A DNA stretch of 64,000 nt from Plutella xylostella (Eukaryota; Arthropoda; Insecta; Lepidoptera; Plutellidae): NCBI RefSeq assembly GCF_932276165.1, contig NC_064010.1, positions 3,658,001-3,722,000 of the forward strand, read 5' to 3'. Below, piece by piece: positions 1 to 13,415 of the stretch (its first letter is position 1; each line of letters starts with the position of its first letter). Under the pieces are notes generated by a model. It was given only the letters and a program-made list of their open reading frames with translations, was not told the DNA's origin and searched no databases. A program made the translations under genes and the position numbers.

Positions 1-299
1 GGTGCAAATGTTGGTCAGCTAAGTGTCCCCCTACATAGCGCCAATAATAATAACGCAGTTAAAACTCCTTGCACCAAAACCTAAACATAGAGCATCTCCC
101 CATGTAGCCCCGCTTCGCTTTTGATGAACATGTGCACTTAACCGCTCCTCCTCGTTTTTCTCGTCATCGCACCTATCTTTAGGTTGTGGTGCTAGAGGTT
201 TTGATGGTGTTGTGTAATTTAACACAGATTATGTGATATGATAGAATATTTTATCAACTTTATGCTAAATCATAGTATATTTTAATTGGTATAATAATA

Positions 300-1670
300 T
301 AAAATGTACATGTTATCATCATCAGCCTATAATTTATTTATTTATTTATTTTAACACTTTATTGTACACAAAAAAACATAAATACATAACAATTTAAACA
401 CAGTAAAAGCATACAATGGCGGGCTTATTGCCAAAAAGCAATTTCTTATAATCATCCAATGCTGGACATAGGCCTCTCCAAGGAGCGCCACAACACTCGG
501 TCCTCGGTCTTCCGAATCCAGCCACTACCGGCTACCTGCCTATACTTGCATATTTTGACAGCTATGTTGGTAACCTTAGTCCTCTGACGTATAACTTCTT
601 TTCTGATACCATCCATTAGAGAAACCCCAAGCATAGCTCTCTCCATAGCACGCTGAGTGTCTTTAAATCGGTGGAACAGTCCCACCATCAGTGTCCAGGT
701 CTCTGCACCGGGTTCCCCTCATCTCGCCTAATATTTATTATCCTAAACTCATTTCGCATAACTCGTAAGGTCTAAATTTTTTTGGTAGAATCATCACTTT
801 GCCAAGACTTATGTGGCATAAGACTCGTTTCGTCTAAAACTCTTTTGGCACAAACTTGAAACATCTAAGTCTCGTTTGCTCAAATTGTTCGTATTGGTAT
901 AATCTTGTTTCTCCTAATATTATCTTAATAAATACTATATTCGGTATGTTTTAAAGGTACTAATTGTGGTATTTTTCTCCTACATCCCGAAAATCACGAT
1001 ATTGAATGATCAAAATATCGAAAGTGAATGACCATTATAATTATTACAATCGCCATTAAACCCCATGGGATCGAAACCTAAAGGTAGGTGCGTTACCCAC
1101 ATAGCGGAAAATTAAATACCTAATGCAAGGCACCAGTTTGCGCTATATAGGGAGACGCTTCGTCAAAGTTAAAGCCAAATGAATATTAGTAGTTTTTATA
1201 AGCTATGCCATAGTATTGTTAGGCTATTTGAGATTTGACCATACCGTTATTAGGCTAAATAAGATTATACGAAATAACTTTTTACTAAACGAGATTTATG
1301 CCATACAATTTTCGGCGAAACGAGACTTTGACCAAACGTTACTATGCAATACGAGATTAGGCAAATAAATCTTAGGCCAAAAAAGGTAGAACCCTCTGCA
1401 ATATATATGTCATAACTGGCAGGGCGCAATGGTTGAAGACTGTTGGATGCGCCTTTCAGCCTCCTTGTCGAAGTTGCTTCTGCCTAGCCGAATAGTCTGC
1501 CTCAGGTAGTCATATTATTGCACAACTTCGATAGTTGTCTCACGAACGATCACCAGCTCCGGTTTTATGTGAACATTCTACATGACTTTTGTCTTGCCCA
1601 AGTTCATACGGAGGCCTACACGTTGCAAGTAGCATTAAGGCCACTTAGCATCCAGATGAGTTCCTGCAGA
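300..1670 (-). mobile_element. LINE debris at the left edge
   Basis: Positions 336-445 hold an AT-rich LINE 3' end (tttatttatttatttatttt, gcgggcttattgcc). Positions 445-720 hold an RTE-type C-terminal relic (ERAMLGVSLMDGIR in the minus frame). Positions 1418-1650 hold another RTE piece. Positions 720-1400 are AT-rich with many degenerate (ta)cgagattt words and no readable gene. Confidence 0.5.
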
Positions 1671-1681
1671 GATGTATGTTC

Positions 1682-2040
1682 TATTATATTCTATTCTACT
1701 ATCTGTGGGAGGTGTTAGTACCTGCACCTGGCTCTCTCGAATGGGACCTTTGTGCAATGTGCATATCCCCAAGGTCTAAGCTGCTGCCTTTCTAAGCTTG
1801 GACCATTTCCCACCACGCTGGTCCACAGCGAGTTGGTGGGTTCACATATTATCTAGATTTGCTAAATCTATAGGTAGATATGCAGGGTTCTTCACGATGT
1901 TTTCCTTCACCGTAAGAGCGATGGTATACATTGTATTTAAATTCAAAGGAACACATTGGTACATGTCAGCGCCGGAATTCGCACCCGCATTATTGGAGTG
2001 GGAAGCGGGCGCTTACCCGACTGAGCTACCACCGGTCTTA
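1682..2040 (-). mobile_element. tRNA-derived SINE, family B, diverged copy
   Basis: This is the same body as 27838-28172 (cctgcacctggctctctcga, cattgtatttaaa, gcgcttacccgactgagcta) with several changes in the head. Confidence 0.8.
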
Positions 2041-2229
2041 TTTATACATAACGTTCATTATAATGATGTTGTGATTGTTATTATTAATGTAATATTATAT
2101 ATTTCGCTTTTATACATCGCGATATGCACCCGTTTTAACGCACTGCAAAGAGGTAATTTGACTAGTTCTGTAGGTAATGTCAAGGATCGGTATTACCTGT
2201 ATTACAGGTAAAAGATATGTTACTTTGCC

Positions 2230-2985
2230 TAATCATACATACCACGGCGATGAAAACATAAGTCACAGAAATGAATAACCTGGCCACGGAAATGAATAAC
2301 ATAACCACGGCAATGAAAACAAATTATTTTACAAGACATGGCAATGAAATTTTTTTCATTGCCGTGGCTTTTTTTTCATTGCCATAGCAAATATTGGCCA
2401 CGGAAGCCACGGAAATGAAAGCATGGCGATGAAAATCAAGGCATTAAATATAAATAACTAAAAAAGTATTAACTATTCGAAGAAATAAACACTTTATAAG
2501 GTAAATATTTTCAAAAAGCTTTATTTTGAATGCTTACTCTAGAAGACAAACTTAATTTTATAGAAGTTATATCTATCCACGGCAATGAAAGAAAAAATGT
2601 CCAGTCCCCAAAATTTTTACTGATTTTCACTATAGCGCAAAAACGCGGGCACCGATGTACCTCCTTCCACGTCGAGCAGTTAGGCGACACTTGTAAGAAA
2701 CGATTAGCGCACTGAGGGGGGCACCCAAGTTCATAGGTAAAACAATAGCCTTGATCATGTTTAGGACACGGCGATGAACAGAAGTTCTGGGACACATGAA
2801 TTTTCACTTACCGTTCGTTATATTCTTTATATATTTCAATAAATGTATTCCGTGACAATACTTTAACTATTAATGTATCAAATGAAACTAAGTTTAACTA
2901 TCAATACTCAATATTTTTTCATCAATGAAGAATAATACAAAACGTGGTAACGTGGGGACAGACACGGCAATGAAAGATTTGGGGG
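2230..2985. repeat. Region dense in the word CCACGGCAATGAAA
   Basis: At least a dozen forms of c(c)acggcaatgaaa or its reverse complement occur in 750 bp. Inverted pairs near 2340-2390 could form a hairpin. No terminal repeat could be fixed. The layout resembles the word-rich elements farther right, so I read it as a related kind of non-autonomous transposon. Confidence 0.5.
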
Positions 2986-3109
2986 TTTAATATTTTTTTT
3001 ATAAATATCCATTAATCCTATTAATAAAATATTTAGTGCTACACATAGATAACTATTTCACTTAACCGGAAAAAAATATTAGAAAATTATAACTTGGTTT
3101 TTTAGTACC

Positions 3110-3310
3110 GATTTCATTGATGCCACGCAATTTTTGGCCGCGGGAAATTCACCCCTCAACTCCTCGATATAGCGCCAGTCGATTTGAAATCTCTGCAACG
3201 CTTCCAAAATTGCCCATGTCTCGCAGGAGTTGAATGCGTTTTCATAGTCCACAAAGGCTAGATACAGAGGCTGATTATGCTCTTCGGTCTTCTGTGTAAT
3301 CTGCATTACT
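3110..3310 (-). mobile_element. Reverse-transcriptase relic (RTE-type LINE)
   Basis: The minus strand reads PLYLAFVDYENAFNSCETWA, the catalytic FVDYEKAFDS-type motif of RTE reverse transcriptases. It is followed by ILEALQRFQIDWRYIEELR. Both ends are missing. Confidence 0.75.
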
Positions 3311-3427
3311 GTGCATGGATGTGGTCTATTGTACCAAAACAAGGTCAGCCTTTGCATTTAAGAAAATTTTAAGTAACATTATTTTTAAAGTAAGAGTCTT
3401 TCTTAATAAATTAATACTAATTTTCTT

Positions 3428-3539
3428 TATTGATTTTAAAGTTCCCAGTTTTTATTTGGCGGTCCCGGTTTTTGGCGACCCCCCTACAGAAGCTTCGCGA
3501 CCCCCCAGGGGGTCGCGCCCCACAGGTTGAAAAACACTG
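3428..3539 (-). mobile_element. hAT-like terminus
   Basis: Reading the minus strand from 3539 gives cagtgtttttcaacctgtgg, then gcgcgaccccctggggggtc, the classic end of hAT elements. The other end was not found. Confidence 0.5.
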
Positions 3540-3875
3540 TTCTAGACCCTGAGAAAGAACGGAGGCTACTTTTATCCCGGAATTCCGACGGGAAAACTTT
3601 TTAAGGCTAGTAGTATATAATTTAGTGGTTGGCTAATTATTGAAATGTTGATTCGTAAGTAGGTATCATGTTAGGTGCTGAAGTGTGTTTGGACAAGCTA
3701 TACTGAATTAACTGTAGTAGGTACCTAAAGGTTGGATACAGGAAACCTCTTTTGCCTTCATCATGTCAAATGCATTTGATGAAAATTTGCTGCTAAACAC
3801 GGGTCCTGAAGTCTTTGTCCGGTCGTAGCTATACATAGAGCTATGCAGAGAAGAGACCAATGGAAAATACCTAAT

Positions 3876-3912
3876 ATATATATATATATTATATATTATA
3901 TATATATATACT
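3876..3912 (+). repeat. (TA)n tract
   Basis: Alternating TA with small breaks, followed by a SINE-like tail (gtccgatacccataacacag, 3955-4020). A similar tail occurs at 38575-38665. Confidence 0.8.
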
Positions 3913-4315
3913 TATATTTAATATGTAGGTATGTATTTGTATAGATATATCAGCTGTCCGATACCCATAACACAGGCTCTGCCTAGCTTGGGGTCGGCCG
4001 TGTGTGAGATGTCCCCACATATTATTATCAAAGGTATGCGTCCAACTATCGGTATACTGAAGGATGTGCAAATAGCTTTTATTGTATACTTACTGATATG
4101 TTTCGTTATAAGAATTGTAAACATATTCTTTTTTGTTTATGAATTAATGAATATGAATATGTATGGTATGAAACTGAACATCTGACAACTTTTGGTAGTT
4201 AAGTATTTAACTACACATACCTAGGCTTGGAATTCAACAATGAATCATACACCACCACGGTACCAAACGCTAAACTTTCTGCGCCGGCATGACAATACAA
4301 TACCCCACTACCTTA

Positions 4316-4467
4316 AGCTGCGTACACACCGGGCCAACGAACGGCCAACGAACGCCAACGGTTATCCCAACGATGGATATTAACATACATAATACAGAGC
4401 AGATTGCAGAAACGACGGCCAACGAAAAACGTTCGTTGGCGTTCGTTGGCCCGGTGTGTACGCGGCT
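4316..4467. mobile_element. MITE, 152 bp, TTA target duplication
   Basis: Inverted arms run agctgcgtacacaccgggcc to the matching right arm, with cgaacgccaacg subrepeats. The element is flanked by TTA on both sides (4313-4315 and 4468-4470), as in PIF/Harbinger-type MITEs. Confidence 0.85.
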
Positions 4468-5639
4468 TTACCCACTGCCACTACGAGTTAACTTCTGCTG
4501 AAGGGTAGAACTGAGGGTAGAACGAACTTTTCCGGCACCGCTGCCGACCGCATGTCTTATTCACTTGTTTCTCTCGAACTCTGAAGTCTATGGGAAAGTT
4601 TTTTAGTACTTACTTAAGTGGTGCAGTCATTTGTTTATCTCGGATCTAAGGTTGAATAATTTGTCTAATTAAACTATAGGTAAATACACTCAGGAGCAAC
4701 TAAAGTGCGACGATAACACCAAATTAGTACTAAACAGAAAATATGACGACGTCTGAAATAATATTGAAGTACGTAAGTACATTTCGCACATGACAATCCG
4801 AACCGTCATATCTTGAAAAATCGCATTTTTTTTTATTACATTTTTGCATTCTACAGATCATTCTCTACAATCTGGTAAAACAGTCATATCAGTAGCTCCT
4901 TTCTGGGCCGAGATATGGCTCTATACGACTGTCTTGCCTGTTGTGATGCACACGCATTGTCGATGGACAAACAGTCATATTTTAGTTTAATACGTTGACC
5001 ATGTTTGAAGCGCGGGCTCCGGTCGTTTTATCTTAAGTTAAGACAAGTGTAGTTACGAAATACGCAAAATGTGATGAATCAAAACGTATTATAATGTAAA
5101 TAATACTATTTTGCTTGTTTCTCACGTAGAATTTTTATTGTATTATTTCTAGATAATACTATCTTGCCTGTTTTATTATTGAATTTTTACTAATTTGATT
5201 GTTGTATGTTTTTATGTGACGGTTTAGCTATGGGATTCGTCAAGATAATACTGTTTGTCCAGTTAAATCAATATTTTTTCTATGTCATAAGAGAAATAAT
5301 ACGGTTTGTACGATTTTTAATGTAATTATTCATGGAATATTTGAGTTGTATTAACATCATGAAGCTACATAAACGTGCTGCTAAACTAGTTTTGATGGCA
5401 ATTCCTCCGAACAAAAGTCTTGGAACCTGAAGGGTATTGCAGCTAAGGAACCTTAGACACCAGACAAAGACTTTGACGATGATTTGGTTGAGGGTCAACC
5501 AAATCATACTTACGTATAAACCCGTCGAAGAAATAGTGACTCTGTCCAAGTTCTCCGAATCTTCCAGAGCAACGACAGCCACATTGCGAGCACGCCCATA
5601 GCAGTTCTGAAGTCTGATGTTTGCTTTAAATGTTTGGCC

Positions 5640-6285
5640 CACTGGCATTTCAGCTTGAGGTAGATTTTAAAAGCTTGGTTGAGATCTCTTACGAATTACC
5701 TTATTTCTGATGTAGTTCTTCAGAGAAACGCCGAGCATAGCTGTTATTGCTCGATAAGCGACTTTAATCCATTGGAGGAGTCCAACAGTCACAGCCGTTT
5801 CTGAACCAGACGTCATCACTGGCAGGGTGCACTGATTAAAGACCTTTGAGTTCAGACTTTAGTAATGGCCTCAAGGTGAATGTGTGACGAAGTTTACCGT
5901 AGGCAGGTCAACTTATAGTATGCTTGTCTTCTGCCTAGTTTAATAGTCTGCCCAAGCTAGACAAATTCCTGAGCAACTTTGATCAATTTCTACAAATGCA
6001 AGGTAGTGCACTTCTGTTCAGTTTTGGCGATATTAAATCCCTCTGTTGAACTACTCTTTGCAATTCAGTCTTGATTTGTGGTCCTAGATAAGCACACAGT
6101 CGATGCTATGCCAGTAGCGGCGTTTTACAGATACCCCAACACATCGATATAGCGACATTCAATTTGACATCTCTGCAAGGTTTCCAGAAGTGTCCACGTC
6201 TCGATGAAATATCCAAAGCTTTTGGTCAACCAAGGCCACCAAGTTTAATTGTAATCTTTGGTCTTCTGTATAATCTGCCTGAGGT
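5640..6285 (-). mobile_element. RTE-type LINE relics
   Basis: Scattered pieces match the same LINE: the RT region at 6130-6285 (parallel to 3140-3305) and the region near its C-terminus at 5660-5820 (gaaacgccgagcatagc, parallel to 615-640). All frames are broken. Confidence 0.55.
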
Positions 6286-6287
6286 TG

Positions 6288-6630
6288 GAAATAGTGCTTG
6301 ACCGACGGTACGTCCTGACCGTATCATCATCGCGTCGGTTGCAAAATGCATTCAGAGCTTCGCTGAGGGCAAACTGCGATACGTGTTGAATCCATGCGGT
6401 CGGTCACGCGGTCGGTCGCTCCTTCACTGAAGCACTGAACGCTTCCCTACAAGCTCATAGCTCGTCGGTAGACTAACGTACGCTGACCAACGAGCCCGAC
6501 CGACGGTTGCACCGATGTCTCACACAAAATCACGCGCGTACCGTCAGCGTAGCTGCACTCATAGACTTGCATAGATATAGCTACGTCAAGCGACGACGGT
6601 CAGCGCTGACTATCGGTCGAGCACTATTTC
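6288..6630. mobile_element. GC-rich MITE, 343 bp
   Basis: Inverted ends gaaatagtgcttgaccga and tcggtcgagcactatttc enclose a CGGTC-rich interior unlike its AT-rich surroundings. Confidence 0.7.
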
Positions 6631-8299
6631 TAGCCTTACTGTTTGATGATCTATGGTGATTAAGAATTTTCGTAATCTAGCCTGTTCTGGGGGCTGGGAC
6701 TCGGCAAACTAATTAGTGAAACGGTTCTAAATGATCCTTGAGAACGTACATAAATCTCACTTATATAGCCTCGGTCTATAGTTCCTTAGAACCGTTTTTA
6801 TTTAAAGTTCCTTAGAACGGTTACCATTGTTGAAAAAATACCACGACACTCTCGTACGATGCCTCCGGTGTTATACCAGTACAAGCAACCGACTTGCACT
6901 ACTTCTTGAGCTGTCCGAGGCTTCGAGATTAGCAATACCTCCAGGTTTCAGAAACTATGAGGTAATGCTGTCTGCACCAGGATTATTTTTGATTTATAGC
7001 TGCTCAAGGGCTATTCAAATCTTGTCCTCAGTTTTCAACTTCGTCTGGTGGTTCTCCCATGCTTCTTCTTCTTCTTCAATCCCGCTACTCCTCCGAGGAG
7101 TCTGGGGCTGACACCAGGCGCTTCCATCCTTCTCTGTCGTGGGCCAGCAAGTTGAGCTCTGGCCACGACTTCCCTTTCTCTTGGGCCTCGCTGAATATGG
7201 ACCGCTTCCAGGTATGAGCTGGTCGACCGGGTCGCCTTGAACCGCCCTGGGGTTTCCATTGTAGGCCACTTTCGGGATCATCAGGTCTTCGCAGTGTGTG
7301 GCCCAGCCATCGCCATTTTCGCTGTTGGACGTCTATGTCTATAGGCTTTTGGTTTGTGACCTTCCATAGCTCGATATTGGTGATGGTGTTCGGCCAGTGT
7401 GTTCGTATGATACTTTGTAGACAGTTGTTGACGATCTCCCATGCTGCTGAACGAATACTTTCACCCGCGATTTAGCTCTATAGCTGCTTCTATAACTAGT
7501 GTATTGTAGCATCGAAGCTCTTTTCGTATCAGCTTCTTTATACACTTGGTGAGGGCCTGTTATTCTGACGAAATGTTACTCACAATTTGCTCTCATAGTT
7601 TGTAATTATCTATTATGAAAAGCAATAAATAATAAAATTGTTTTTGTATTATTCTTCGCTACGGCTTAAGAAACTATGCACTCTACTAAGTTCCTAATAA
7701 TTTAATTGAAAGAGTACATAGTATATTAGATAATCAAAGGTTTAAATGCTGTTTTTTTTTGTAACTAAGTCTAAAAATATCAAATATTGTTCTAAAAGTG
7801 AGATTTCTCGTTTTTAAAATTCGTGTTTAATCGATAAAAGGACCGATTTTCCATAGAAAAAAATATATCAAACGCTTTGTATTATTTAATTTTTCCCTAA
7901 AAGAAGATAAACCGTATGTATTATCTCGACGTATGACAAATTACCAGCAAGTATGTAAGCAAAAAAACGGGCTATACAGTCATAAATATGAAAATCGAAA
8001 ATTTTGACAGGCAAGACCGTATTATCTTCGGACCGCCTCAGAAAAACACTTGTAGATATAAAATGAAATGACTTAGGCTCAATCGAACTACATGTTTTTA
8101 TTGGCAAAGAGTTAATCTACCAATCACAAAAGAAATATATTTATTTTATTTATTATTCTTTGAATTATGAGACACCAAACTTTCAAAACGCGATATCTCT
8201 AAACTACGTTTTTCAAGATATGACGGTTCGGATTGTCATGTGCGATTTATCAACGCATCAGAAGATTGCCACCTAAAAAAGTACCTAAGTAAATATTTT

Positions 8300-8570
8300 G
8301 ACGACCGACTGGCGTAGTGGTTAGTGACCCTGACTACTGAGCCGATGGTCCCGGGTTCGATTCCCGGCTGGGGCAGATATTTGTTTAAACACAGATATTT
8401 GTTCTCGGGTCTTGGATGTGCCCGTAAAATGGCAATAGGCCCGCCCCCTATTACATTGGGACTAAAATAACACTCTGGCGAAAAGTGGGTGCAGCAATGC
8501 ACCTCTGCCTACCCCGCAAGGGAGTACATTAGTACAAGGCGTGAGTGCGTGTTTTTTTGTTTTTTTTTTA
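8300..8570 (+). mobile_element. tRNA-derived SINE, family A, copy 1
   Basis: A tRNA-like head carries GCGTAGTGGTTAG (A box) and GGTTCGATTCCCGG (B box). A unique body (ggcaataggcccgccccc) and a T-rich tail follow. Two more copies at 16011 and 43100 share the whole length. Confidence 0.85.
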
Positions 8571-8716
8571 TATATATTTTGTTAAAATTGGTGTCACAGT
8601 TTTGTAAGAGGAACTTTTCCATGGCTCGTGAGTGGAGTAATGCCTACATACACACCGAAACACTAGTTCAGTAGATACCTAGAGGCCTAATAGCAACTAG
8701 GATCTACGTAAAGAAC

Positions 8717-10734
8717 TGGGCAGTTCTTCTTTTTAACCTACATAATGGATAAAAAATTATCCCGAATTTGAAAAAAAATACTTTAGCTTTTTGGTGAACT
8801 CTAATAATTTTTATGATAGCTACATTTCTATTCTATCGAAAAAGGTGGTTGGCCGCGAAGTTTAAGTATTTTTTCAAGATTTTCAGAACATAATACGTGG
8901 ATAAGGCAAAGAAAATTACACCTTCGTCACAGAATCTTTTATTTTTTTTAACGAAATAGTCTTCGTTGATTAAAATGAAACTTTTTTGATACGTTAATAA
9001 ACAAAATACCATTTTAGAAAACATATGAAGGAATGGATTTTTAGTAATAACAAAATATTTATTAAGTAGTTATTACCACTCTGTCACAATTTCAGCTAAA
9101 ATGAAGCTTGTTTTTCCTATAAATATTTTTTCGCTAATAATTACAGCCAAAAATTAACAGCATAGACGTTAACATCAATGACTAAATTTAATATGATTTT
9201 TCCAAAGTTGCACTATTTATAACAGAACATATAAACGACCAAAAATAAGTTGACTACCAGGAGACACCAATCGTTACAGAGTGGTAAACGATGTGACATA
9301 GTTGTTATTCTATTAAATATGCGGCAGCGTTTTGGAATAAAACAGTTTTATTTAAAAAATAATAATTTAGTAACTTACTTATAAATCATTATGGTTTCAA
9401 GTTAGTCAAAAAAATTACTGGATATATCTTTATTGTTAGTATAACTAATGAAATTACACTTGAGAACCTCTGGAGAGTGAAATATCCGTATTTCAGGAAC
9501 CTAAAGGACAAATTTGTTCCAACTAGATCAAATAGTGTTTATCTGCACAAATAATATTTTCGGCAACCTAAAATTTAAGTAATTTAATGGAAAATTACGT
9601 AATTTGTTAAAGTTTTAAACAGCCATATTTCGAAAATACAGCAGTGGCTCTTAGAACTTGAAAAAAATACTCTTTCCTTTTTTAATTGCCTTAGAAGCTG
9701 GAAGGACTTTAATGTTATCATCAAACATCCGATAAATCATTCTCCACCATATTAAACAGTCTACCACATTCATCGTCTGTTCTTGAGAACAATAGCACGA
9801 AATTACCTTTTTCACTAACGAAACTTTTTATTAATGCAGCGCAAGTGTATTGGACGTTCCTTTCGCTTCTTAATTTAACCAAAACGTGTAGTTTCTCTTA
9901 AATTTTTCTTTGATGAATTTCCTCAGGTTGGAGTGTTTCGTAAGAATGTGACAGATTTGTCGTGTGACAGAGGGGTAAAATGTGTTGCAAAGTCGATTAG
10001 CATTTAAACAGTAACATAAAGTGTAATATTCACATGTTGATTGCAAAGTAATTGTTATTACCAATGAGTAAATAACAAAATAATAATTTAATTGTATTTT
10101 ATTTTAACAATTACCTACGTGACGAAGCTGTCGCCGAATAAACACACGCACCTCCTGTCACACTTTGCGGGTGGCCGATACGCGGTGTCTGGATCTCAAA
10201 TGGGAAATCTTACCAAGGGGAAAAGGAGACCTAAACTCTGATCGATGGCAATAAGGACGAGTGGCTCAAACAAATATTTTAAATGGCAACCTACGTGACA
10301 GAATGTAACTACTAAAGCATTAGGTAGTAAGAGACAAATTTTCAACATTTTTTTAAAATATTTCTGAAATCATTTAAAAATATATATTTTGTTTCACTAA
10401 ATAGGTAATATCTTCTGGAGTTTAAATAAATTTTTATATTTTATGTCGTCATATATATTTTTTGTAACATTATCGAATATGCGCAGGATGAAGTGGCGGG
10501 AGACAGCCAAGATTCGTATGAAATACACCTCTGTCACGCGGATTTACCACTCTGTAACGTAATTTTAAATACAAAAATATAAATTTATATTTTTGTAAAC
10601 GTGCACAGCCGTTGTGTTTTTAGTACAATGCACGCTGAAATATAAATAAATAAATAAATATTTGAAAAACTCATGATTTTTTCTTCACAACTGATGGAGA
10701 CTAAGTTATGTAGGTTAAAAAGAAGAACTGCCCA
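8717..10734. mobile_element. Inverted-repeat element, 2.0 kb, with dispersed word CTCTGTCAC
   Basis: Perfect 29-bp terminal inverted repeats start TGGGCAGTTCTTC. The interior is AT-rich and repeats taccactctgtcac-like words (9077, 9276, 10535, 10546) and tacgtgacag/tacgtgacga words. No coding frame of note is present. The right end is included in the segmental duplication and so also appears at 14966-14994. Confidence 0.7.
8820..10440. other. AT-rich interior of the 8717-10734 element
   Basis: Only short frames occur, all rich in Phe, Lys and Asn as expected from AT-rich noise. Apart from the recurring ctctgtcac words nothing is recognised. Confidence 0.5.
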
Positions 10735-10888
10735 ACTAACAAAGATTGACTATAGCAGGCATCCTACCCGAGCTATTCGAAAATAACAAGTTTAAACCCT
10801 TAGCTATGTAACAGAGACCGCACAGGAGTAAAGCTTATAAATTATAATAAATGCTACTTGTAATATTGCGGTTTTCTTCATAGAATGT

Positions 10889-11010
10889 TCAATCGAATGG
10901 AACCTTTGTGCATATCCCTAGAGTCTAAACTGCCTTCCTAAGCTTGGACCATTTCACTCATCTAAATGTGCAAAAGCGAAATATGCAAGTTTTCTTCAAG
11001 GGTGATGATA
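10889..11010 (-). mobile_element. SINE family B fragment (repeated at 15149-15270)
   Basis: The segment has the words gaacctttgtgcatatccc and cctaagcttggaccatttc of the SINE body. It is carried in both copies of the segmental duplication. Confidence 0.7.
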
Positions 11011-11330
11011 TACATCATGATACAACGCTTCCCGCGTCTCTATATCTATGTAAGCTATATGCTACATAACGGGTTTCGATGCGTTTTATATAAGTAGGTA
11101 CATAAATTCAAGTGGGAGGTTTATGTAGGTTAGGTAAGTACTTACTATCCCAAAATGTTTACGTTTTTGGTCGGTAATATGCTTATCCGCTGTGAAATTT
11201 TAATGGACCTACTTTGTATTAAGCTAGCCTTATCATTAATTAGGTGCTATGTCACTTGTATGATACTACTAGATCTATCTTATACTACCTACTTATGATC
11301 TACGTATATTATATCAACTGGCGATATTTA

Positions 11331-11540
11331 TTACTAGCTGTTCCCGTGAGCTTCGCTTCGCCTTAGAAAGTTTTCCCGTGGGAATTCCGGGATAAAAAGT
11401 AGCCTATGTTCTTTCCCAGGGTCTAGACCGTATGTATACCAAATTTCATTCAAATCCGTTCAGTAGTTTTGGCGTGAAAGAGTAACAGACAGACAGACAG
11501 ACACAGTTACTTTCGCATTTATAATATTAGTTAGGATTAG
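11331..11540 (+). mobile_element. RTE-like non-autonomous tail, present only in duplication copy 1
   Basis: Typical lepidopteran words are cccgtgggaattccgggat, ttggcgtgaaagagtaacag, (CAGA)n and the end ttcgcatttataatattag. The same family occurs at 46203-46413 (minus), 3539-3605 and 18114-18340 (minus). Confidence 0.7.
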
Positions 11541-11848
11541 GATTGAGAAACGTGTATAAAACATGCTGAAAACAAATATTTTTTTCGTAAAATCTTTATT
11601 TAATGTACACAGTCTTTCTCTCTAGTACATTTATAGTTAAATTAAAATTATTTATTACTCTTTTTATTACACAATCATAACTTAACTTTAAACTTAAGAG
11701 AATTACCTATGTCATAACTTTGTTACACATACCTACATAACACACATTCATATAAAAAAAACGAGAAAAAGACATGAAAACGTTCACAATTCTGAATAAA
11801 TTTCAAAGCATAAAAACCTATGCCGAGTTGCAGAAAGGAACATTAAGC

Positions 11849-11932
11849 TAATGTCGGCATTAAATCTATGCCTGTCTCTTTGTGTCCATATACTGTCAGA
11901 GCAAGGCAGCAATACATTTAATGCCGACATTA
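11849..11932. mobile_element. Small MITE, 84 bp (older host element)
   Basis: Perfect 17-bp arms taatgtcggcattaaat enclose a half-palindromic centre. The copy in the duplicate segment (16663-16869) was later interrupted by another MITE. Confidence 0.8.
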
Positions 11933-13261
11933 TCTTAAATTTACTTTATGCAAGTCGGTGTTAGTATGGTTATGGTTATTTGAGAAGCTACATATTTAAT
12001 AATTAATTATTAGTTGACTTTGCAAACTCAAAAATTGCATTTTTCAAATTTACGTGGCAGGGTGTTGTGCTGTTCCTTAGATGAGGTTTACTTCCAGAAG
12101 TGGATGAGTATTGGCTGATGATGATGATGATTGCATACTCAATAGTAATTTAGATGTTTTAAAAATAACATAGCTTTCCTTACAAGTGGGGGCCTACGTA
12201 AACTGAGAGAATGTAGCTTTTGAATCAGCACAGACAAATTGACATAATTAAATATCAGAATATCATCATGATACATGAAATTTAAAACCACAAAATGCAA
12301 TAAACCTCTCTTTTCTATTCGGAGGCTATAACTGCTTCAGTTAGACCTACACAAACACACGGCCTAATCTTCATAATCATATTTACATTTTTATATCATA
12401 ACGTAACGGCACCAGTAATGGACACGGACCCAGTAATGGACACTTACAAACTTATTTTGTCTAAAATAAGAGTATGCATAGTTTTACGAAAATTGCAACA
12501 CCTTAGTTCCAAAGCCTAGACATCCCTTCTTGTTATATAAACAAGTTATTTATTTCATCCATTTAGATTCAAAATTGTGTGGCAATAAAGTTCATCTGAC
12601 GGGGGTTCACAAATGAAATAGAGATTTGTTAAGTAAATCGTTTAGGAAGTAAGTGTAGAATATTGTTGGTAATTTCGTTTTATTATATTTTATATTGAAT
12701 AGCTTGATTTTATGGAAACTATACTGAATTACGCACATATTTTCAAAGGAATAGGACAGCTTACGTATATGAAAATTATTTCAGAGGGGGGTGTTCATTA
12801 CTGGTTTGCAAATTTTCAGTAAATCCAGTTATGGACATGTGTCGAAAATAATGTTTTAAGGTAATGTTGAGTTTTCTTATTTAATTGTTTTTAGAATTTC
12901 ATAATTATATTGTTAGTTTTTGTAAAACATGAATAAAATGAAGGATACCAGTGTTGTACAGGTGTCCATAATTGGGTGTCCATCACTGGATTTTTCATAT
13001 TTTCCATGAAAAACGAATATACATCCAAGTAAATGGGAGATGCTATTATGGATGTACTGGATGGCCACTGCAGCCATGCGTTATGGAGACACAAACATGT
13101 TCCCCATACATCGATTTCTTGTGTTCCAGAACAAGTATTGATCCAAGATGCACATGAAAATCTAAGTATTCACTGGAGTGTTGTGGTTGTAGAAAAACAC
13201 GCTCACAGAATTAGAATGAAATAAATTAGTAATATAATAGTAGTAGTTAGACATCTAAATA

Positions 13262-13415
13262 TGTGAACCCACCAACCCGCAGTGAACCAGCATGGTGGGA
13301 AATGGTCCAAGCTTAGGAATACAGTTTAGACCTAGGGCCACAAGCACAAAGGTTTCATTCGAGAGAGCCAGGTGCAGGACTTACAGCCCCACAGATAATA
13401 TAAATAGAGAAATAG
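13262..13415 (+). mobile_element. SINE family B, 3' fragment inside the 12398-14714 element
   Basis: The segment matches the SINE body (gtgggaaatggtccaagctt, gagagccaggtgcagg) without the tRNA head. It postdates the host element unless both moved together. Confidence 0.7.

Larger units (their letters stand above)
4784..8245. mobile_element. Inverted-repeat element, 3.5 kb, with dispersed word TCTTGCCTG
   Basis: Perfect 37-bp inverted repeats (4784-4820 and 8209-8245) begin TCGCACATGACAATCC. Inside, gtcttgcctg, atcttgcctg and aggcaagac occur near both ends beside ataatac. RTE-type LINE fragments (5640-6285, 7060-7340) and a MITE (6288-6630) fill the middle. It is probably a dead, composite transposon. 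Confidence 0.6.
10452..12387. repeat. Segmental duplication, copy 1
   Basis: The block 10452-11155 is identical, as far as I can read, to 14712-15415 (704 bp). The block 11154-12387 matches 15899-17343 with scattered substitutions and three insertion/deletion differences, each explained by a mobile element. Copy 1 holds an RTE-like tail at 11331-11540 that copy 2 lacks. Confidence 0.93.

Noticed and set aside
1798..2211. 137-aa plus frame
   Set aside because: Most of it is the reverse strand of a SINE; no splice signals or motifs.
8330..8375. tRNA gene (GGTTCGATTCCCGG with an A-box-like block)
   Set aside because: The tRNA-like part is joined to a SINE body and T-rich tail and recurs at two other places; it does not fold into a full cloverleaf with an acceptor stem.
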